In this document: piece after piece, positions 48,201-64,000 of the stretch
Position numbering within the stretch: position 1 is the stretch's first letter
How the letters are laid out: each line of letters begins with the position of its first letter
Assembly (NCBI RefSeq): GCF_001039355.2
Contig: NW_019775569.1
Coordinates: forward strand, 217,727-281,726
Direction of reading: 5' to 3'
DNA: 64,000 nt
Source of the DNA: Lingula anatina
Lineage: Eukaryota > Brachiopoda > Lingulata > Lingulida > Lingulidae
Notes under the pieces: generated by a model
What the model was told of the DNA's origin: nothing
Database searches by the model: none
The model's input: the letters and a program-made list of their open reading frames with translations, nothing else
Translations under genes and position numbers: made by a program

Positions 48201-51137
48201 ACATAAAAGAAATGGACAAAAGTTGTTTTGCAAATTGTGGCCCTTTTACTCATTAATGGCATGCAGTGTGCGTAACCCCCTTATATACAGTTGTAGCAAA
48301 AATTGAAAAACGGAAAAAAAATTCTGGCAATTTCAGGAAATTTCCTTTTATCACCAAAGGTGTATACTACCCAAAATATCGCGAACTACTAACCCGTTTT
48401 GAAATGCCTCATTTTTTCGTCACCATTGAAATTCACCAGTATTTTACTCCATAATGAGAGCCTTAAAACAGTTTTATGAACTGTATTTCCGTAACTGGTT
48501 TTGTCGAAATCTCCGGAAAATTACAGTTTTGTTATGTAAAATTCCAACACTCATTGTGTCCTTTCAACTTGTCGATATTAAGTGTTCAAACATAATTTCA
48601 GGCGAGAAGGAAGAAATGTGGATGCACATAGACGCAGCGTATGCTGGCACTGCGTTTCTGTGCCCGGAGTACAGACATTATCTTAAAGGTGTAGAGTACG
48701 CTGAATCCTTTGCCTTTAACCCCTCTAAGTGGATGATGGTTAACTTCGACTGCACAGCCATGTGGTAATCTCTCTCTCTCTCTCTCTCTCATCTTGATGC
48801 CTTATTTAATTCAGTAATACTCTAATTTTCTGTTTCATGTCGCATTATAAATATGAATCATACACCAGTCCTTGTTGTCAATTCATGTACCAGCGTGCTA
48901 CTATTTCCTATATTGCAGGGTGAAGAATAGCGGTGCTCTCCATAGAACTTTCAACGTAGAACCCATATACCTTCAGCATGAAAACACAGGTATATTGTTT
49001 TTCAGTGTTGAAACTGACACCACGTTTAACTTATATTTCTTTACCAATTCAACGTATTTGTTGTTTTTGTTTATGAATGACATCACATTATAGTTACTCT
49101 TGGTAAAATTGGCTAAATTGGTAAAATTATGGCAAATTATGCAGAGAGTATGTAAAAAATCGGTAATGATGAATCCTTTGTACCCCGTAAAAGTAAACGT
49201 TTTGATGAAATAATCTATCAAAGAAGTAACGAAGCGTTTTTGGATATTTTAAAATCTGGACAAACCTCTGTATAACCACTGAATAAGTATTCAGTTCGTG
49301 AATCTTTTGTATATTTTTGCTTGCAAACATAGGAGCTGCCATAGATTACATGGTAAGTGAAGGTCGTAATGTGATTGAAAAAGGCACTTTTTAGATTGAA
49401 GTGTCCTAGTATATTGTCTTGGGCAATGCGATAGAATCGTGCAAATGTAGCAATTGTGTTTCAAAAGTGGGTGCATATCGTCAATGTTGTCTACATGTGC
49501 TCCTGATGTCTCTTGAGATATTCACTGAATCTTGAAGTCGGTTCTTACATATTGATTTTAAGGACGGTTTGTAGTCAACACGTGCAATGACCCAGGTTTG
49601 GATCTTTACATCCAGTGACTTCGTTTTATGGTGCAGTATCACCATGTAAATTTGATTTAGGTTACAATGCAAATTCCTTATTTGTGCAGCACTGGCAGAT
49701 AGCGTTGAGCAGACGATTTCGAGCACTCAAGTTGTGGTTCGTGATAAGGTCATTTGGGGTCAAAGGATTGCAACAACACGTGCGGAAGGTATGACGTCAT
49801 GTGGTTGTTTAATGGTAATGCCTAATATGGTAATAACACATAGACTACATCCAGCAGACGTTTATTATGCTCTTATCTAAAGCGGTTTTATTGTGACAGA
49901 AATGATTGAATGTTTGTAAGGAGCACTTAAAGTTAAAAACTGCACAGAGCAACAACTGTATTTCACAGTTTTTTTTCAAACACGTATTCAATCAAGCCAC
50001 AAAACTACTTCTCGTTGCACTTTTCATATCATCAGAATTTTCATTTTGATTTATTGCTTCCATCGTTTCTTGCTATTCAATTTTTTTCGAAAACAGGGTA
50101 TCCGCCTCGGAATGAAATTTGAGCGTTTGGTTCGACAAGATCCACGGTTTGAGATACCTTCTGAACGAATCCTTGGACTAGTGGTTTTCCGATTAAAGGC
50201 AAGTCTGTGAAAAGGCAGTCAAATAAGAAGTATAAGTTATCAGTTTTTTTAAAGCCGCTTGTATTCACGCTCTAGATCTTTTCTAACCCATCTTTTCTAA
50301 TCTTTTCTATAGGCCTATACATGTATAAACATTTGATAGATCTATGAGTGAAAATCTTGCAATGACGCAGTAATTCTAAATGCCAGCATCCCCTTGGATA
50401 GGCATAACTAATGATGGGACGTCTTTCAGGGCGACAACGTGCTAACTGAGCACCTGCTGAAAAAGATCAACGCACGAGGGAAGCTCCACATGGTCCCCGC
50501 CACCTTCAAGGGGCAGTACGTGCTCCGGTTCACGGTCACCTCTCAGTATACTACGGAGGATGACATTCTGCGGGACTGGACCATTATACGATCAACAGCC
50601 AATGAGATCTTGCAGGAGGCGCCTGAGGCACCGGTCCTTCTTCACGTCAACGGAGAGGCGGAGAAAATGTTACCAAACATGGAGGCAAAGAATAGAAAAG
50701 ATTTTGGGATGAGCTTGTTGCTATTCAACGTCCCCATGTCTCCCAAGTTCATCAATGGTAGCTTTGCAGCACTGTTTGATAGTGCTGATCTGAAGGTGGA
50801 GTTTCTTCAGCAATATGGCGACCGCGACCTCACGCGACTGTTGCCGCTGTCACCTCGAAAGCGGTTGAAGAAGGCGTCCAAACAGCTCAGCCTGGACGTC
50901 GATTCGTCTAGGATCCCGTTCCGACCTTCGCGTTACTTACGCTCCTACCAGAAAAATTCCCTAGATTCAAAAATCGAAGAAATATTTGAGTTAACTCTAG
51001 AGGATGAGGCTGCCAAGGAGCAAGTTAGCGCAGATGCGACATCGGATGAAGTCACCCCTCTACCTGCCCAACCTGAGAAAAATGGCATTGAGAAGAAAGT
51101 ATGCGAGCACTGCGGCTCCGTACTGAACTGCCCGTAA
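39212..51137 (+). CDS. HDC: Histidine decarboxylase (PLP-dependent, complete, 13 exons)
   Basis: HDC converts L-histidine to histamine using pyridoxal phosphate. Exons: 39212-39239, 43864-44036, 44443-44556, 44785-44907, 45096-45230, 45512-45655, 47297-47363, 48602-48764, 48919-48989, 49333-49352, 49690-49788, 50097-50198, 50430-51137; all phases agree, 648 residues (human 662). Exon 1 encodes [10 protein letters not shown], and intron 1 is 4.6 kb. Visible sites: the ring-stacking His in SDQAHSSVEK (H193), the PLP-nitrogen Asp in [15 protein letters not shown] (D272), the Schiff-base Lys in NPSKWMM (K304) and the catalytic-loop Tyr in PIYLQHE (Y333). [11 protein letters not shown] places Ser at 353, equivalent to human HDC Ser354; DOPA decarboxylase has Gly there, so the call is HDC rather than DDC. 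A C-terminal extension of about 160 residues lies beyond the decarboxylase fold, as in vertebrate HDC, and ends with a [10 protein letters not shown] cluster. Exon 5 has a duplicated donor and intron 12 starts with GC. Poly(A) signal at 51239-51244. Confidence 0.95.
43180..43700 (+). mobile_element. Decayed Tc1/mariner-type transposase in HDC intron 1
   Basis: The frame beginning near 43389 reads [20 protein letters not shown], containing the QQDNxRPHxA catalytic-block signature of Tc1/mariner DDE transposases, and then meets a stop. In another frame near 43574, [20 protein letters not shown] and then ALVEKWRRI match the C-terminal block of the same family. Stops and frameshifts make it inactive. 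It ends about 160 bp before HDC exon 2; clear terminal repeats were not found. Confidence 0.85.
45200..45281 (+). repeat. Tandem duplication of the HDC exon 5 end and its splice donor
   Basis: A 36-37 bp unit ending TCGGATCAGgtaag occurs at 45200-45236 and again at 45245-45281 with one mismatch. The offset is 45 bp, so the second donor (after 45275) would add 15 in-frame codons with no stop. Confidence 0.9.
45733..45994. mobile_element. Diverged MITE related to the one at 51301, in HDC intron 6
   Basis: The left part (GTGCATTCCGAACAAG, then GACTATATATGGCCGAC) and the right part (GCCATATTTAGTCCGTGG, then GCTGAATGCCCTCA) are inverted relative to each other. They match, in the same order, the arms of the palindromic element at 51301-51588. 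Many substitutions show it is older. An open frame at 45750-45941 is a by-product of this element. Confidence 0.65.
46000..47280. other. Remainder of HDC intron 6
   Basis: About 1.3 kb with no exon recognised. A relatively GC-rich patch at about 46555-46720, with CGCG and CCGGCGG motifs, stands out from the AT-rich background and could be regulatory. Confidence 0.4.
48766..48790. repeat. (TC)n microsatellite at the HDC exon 8 donor
   Basis: A TC run begins immediately after the donor gtaa of exon 8. Confidence 0.9.
50199..50200 (+). other. Non-canonical GC donor of HDC intron 12
   Basis: Exon 12 ends TTAAAG and the intron begins gcaagt. Only this position keeps the frame and joins the conserved VVFRLK to [12 protein letters not shown] at the next acceptor (50429). 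The rest of the site (AAG|GCAAGT) is otherwise a perfect donor, as usual for GC-AG introns. Confidence 0.85.
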
Positions 51138-51238
51138 ACCAAACCAATCTCAATTAACTGTATTCAGGATATCATGTAGGCCTATACATTTTAGTTAATG
51201 TGTCATTTGCAGTCTAAGCGCTGAATCAGACAAAATAT

Positions 51239-51244
51239 AATAAA
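51239..51244 (+). terminator. HDC polyadenylation signal AATAAA
   Basis: AATAAA lies about 100 bp after the HDC stop codon and about 57 bp before the palindromic MITE. Confidence 0.6.
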
Positions 51245-51300
51245 CCAATTCAACTCAAACTTTTAAGTGAGGCGCTCTACTTCAGGCTACACCATTCACT

Positions 51301-51588
51301 AGGGGACCATTCAGAATGAAAAGAGCCGAGTTCTAGCTGGTCCACGGCCTAAATATGGCGGACCTACATGACAGGAAGACCGCTTAATCATGTAATGGTC
51401 TCTCCGCCTCTTTCACGCCTCCCCAAGCGTCGTACCTGCAGGGACACATTAATTAAATCTCCTCTCGAGGGACGACGTGTGGGGAGGCGTGAAAGAGGCG
51501 GAAAGAGCATTACAAGATTAAGCGGTCTTCCTTTCATGTAGGTACACCTTATTTGGGCCGTGGACCAGCTCACTCTGAATGGTCCCTA
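51301..51588. mobile_element. Palindromic foldback MITE (about 290 bp) downstream of HDC
   Basis: The two halves are inverted copies. The ends read AGGGGACCATTCAGA and, in reverse complement, AGGGACCATTCAGA; inward, GCTGGTCCACGGCC and then a stem of more than 70 bp (GGAAGACCGCTTAATC ... CCGCCTCTTTCACGCCTCCC) are shared by both arms. The centre is near 51455. A flanking TA on each side could be the target duplication. It has no coding capacity. Confidence 0.85.
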
Positions 51589-52597
51589 GGAGGCAAATGG
51601 GGTCCTACTTTTGCTACGCAGGTTTTGGGGTCGGATAGTGTGACCTAACTTTAACTTCTTGATATTTTTTTGTCATAGATTGTGTTAGAGGTTGGATAAC
51701 GTAGCACAGAATACTATGATGGGACACAGCTATCGCATCGTGAACAGTTGCAATGACTACAAAAACGTTTTTTCCTTTCCCTGGTGCACGAACGTTATGT
51801 CCAACTTGGGTAGAAAGACGTAAGAAGTGGATGAAGAGATTGATGGATTTGAATTATTTATATCTTTGAGGAACCTTTTTTTGTTTAGCCTGCTCGTCCT
51901 TTTATATGTTAGAAATCACAAAGGAGATCAATTAACTAAATTAATTAGGGTTGTTAAGCTAGTCTGATGTGAATGTTGTGTGCTCAAAGCTTGAGAAAAA
52001 TATCGGTCCAAGGATTACTTTGAAAGTTATGCTAAATGACAGTTATTAATGGATCTGCTACGAGTTCTTATTTTAGGTGGAAAATAAATTACACAGAAGA
52101 TATTTCATCTAGTTGCGTAAAGTCTGTTCTGTTTTAGTCTTAAAGCCAAGCAGCGAAAAATCAGTAAAGTCGTGTGACAAATCAGCACAGGCAAACGGAA
52201 TAGCCAAAACACAACTAAGATTGAAGAAAATAATTCGACATAATTTGATCTGTCCAAGAATCTATGTTGATCAGATGCCTGCACACCGTAATCTAAGATT
52301 TGTCCATATGTTCAGAAAAATCGATTCGCGAAAGTGGCCTACTTGTAAACTTGCTGGTAATCACGTGGTTAATAAAGCTTGTTTGTGATATCAGCCGGCG
52401 CACCTGTTGGTTCACAAGCATACGGGTCTCCAATCCGTATACAGTGCAGCCACGTAAGTAAGATAACGCCGAGGTTAAGACTTTCTCTCTGCTGTCATCT
52501 TCACTGTCAACCGAACGTCTCTCCACGGCCGTCCCTGCTGAGGGTTTAGGCGCTGATGGCCCTGGACTCTATCAAACCCTTGCTTTTGGATTAAGCC
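51589..52597. other. Interval between HDC MITE and SYT15-like start
   Basis: About 1 kb containing the 5' UTR or promoter of the SYT15-like gene. The last 200 bp are GC-richer than the surroundings. The open frame at 52113-52388 has no recognisable domain and is not called. Confidence 0.4.
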
Positions 52598-63459
<10,862 letters not shown>

Positions 63460-64000
63460 TGGACCGGGCAATATGAGGCAGTCAACAGTTCTTTATTGTT
63501 GGCCAATATGGGCCACCGTAATGAAGTAGAGTTTATTTGATTTTATTAGCTGTATTTCAGAGTAGTTTCTTCGTTTCCTGTGGGTTTCAGATTACGTTGG
63601 AAATTACAAAAACAAACGATTAAGCTTCTCTGAAGTTACTGATCATAGAGTGCCAATTGCAAAAATACCAATATCTTGAGACGGCGTTAGGCAGCACTTT
63701 AGTGCTAATATGTTATCCTTGTTTTATGGTTGTAAATCTTTTGACCACAGCACAATGACTAGTTTGCAAGACAAACACTGAATATGGGCAGAGGAAACTT
63801 TCCACCCTAAAACTGAAATAAAAGGCCATCACAACGAACTTTTGGGTAAATATCATGTGCCTATCCATAGAAATTAGAAGGCATAACTTTGGCTATTTTT
63901 GCAAAAAACCTCCACCTGTACGTTGTACCCCATATCCAGTGTCTACACGAAGGTTGTCTTGCTAAACTAATAATATATAAAAGATTTAGATGCAGTTACC
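63460..64000. other. SYT15-like 3' UTR and flank
   Basis: Non-coding sequence after the SYT15-like stop. AATAAA at 63817-63822 is a likely poly(A) signal, giving a 3' UTR of about 380 nt. Nothing else is recognised. Confidence 0.5.

Noticed and set aside
52113-52388. 91-codon frame just upstream of the SYT15-like gene
   Set aside because: No similarity recognised and no phase-compatible donor found; treated as UTR or intergenic.

Overview
This window is animal nuclear DNA. It is AT-rich, has many short exons with GT-AG introns, many microsatellites and several decayed transposons. The proteins closely resemble vertebrate orthologues, yet the gene order and compactness (six genes in 64 kb) point to an invertebrate. 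I read it as a bilaterian, probably a marine deuterostome or lophotrochozoan, but cannot name the taxon. I assembled complete coding models for six genes by joining exons whose splice sites and codon phases agree; each model sums to an intact reading frame.

Layout, left to right. (1) SRP68 lies on the minus strand: 11 coding exons from 13302 down to 6027, 606 residues. Its last five exons plus 3' flank occur a second time at 1-3894. One exon is present a third time, and single N bases sit at the joints, so a mis-assembled allelic copy is the likeliest reading. (2) STUB1/CHIP lies on the plus strand (13661-16647, 7 exons, 276 residues), head to head with SRP68 across 358 bp. (3) A TBC-domain Rab GTPase-activating protein lies on the minus strand (25518-19391, 13 exons, about 508 residues), tail to tail with STUB1. 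(4) A secreted-start, single-pass membrane protein with a cysteine-rich ectodomain, a Thr/Pro/Ser stalk and an EGF-like module lies on the plus strand (25571-31640, 8 exons, 407 residues). I do not recognise its family. Its start codon is only 52 bp from that of the TBC gene. (5) After about 7.5 kb without recognisable genes comes histidine decarboxylase, HDC (39212-51137 plus, 13 exons, 648 residues). (6) A synaptotagmin-15-like gene (52598-63459 plus, 8 exons, 467 residues) closes the window.

Functional themes. SRP68 (protein targeting to the ER) and STUB1 (chaperone-linked ubiquitin ligase) form a proteostasis pair sharing one promoter region. HDC makes histamine, and the neighbouring SYT15-like gene encodes a membrane C2 protein; their adjacency on one strand is noted, but no functional link is shown.

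Most unusual structures: the SRP68 tail duplication; a duplicated 5' splice site inside HDC and a GC-AG intron in the same gene; a palindromic MITE just downstream of HDC with an older relative inside HDC intron 6; a roughly 2 kb inverted repeat in SYT15 intron 2 whose two arms each carry an ETS/CRE-type promoter motif; a candidate nested first exon with a perfect E2F palindrome in SRP68 intron 3; and remnants of a LINE reverse transcriptase, a Tc1/mariner transposase and hAT-like terminal repeats.
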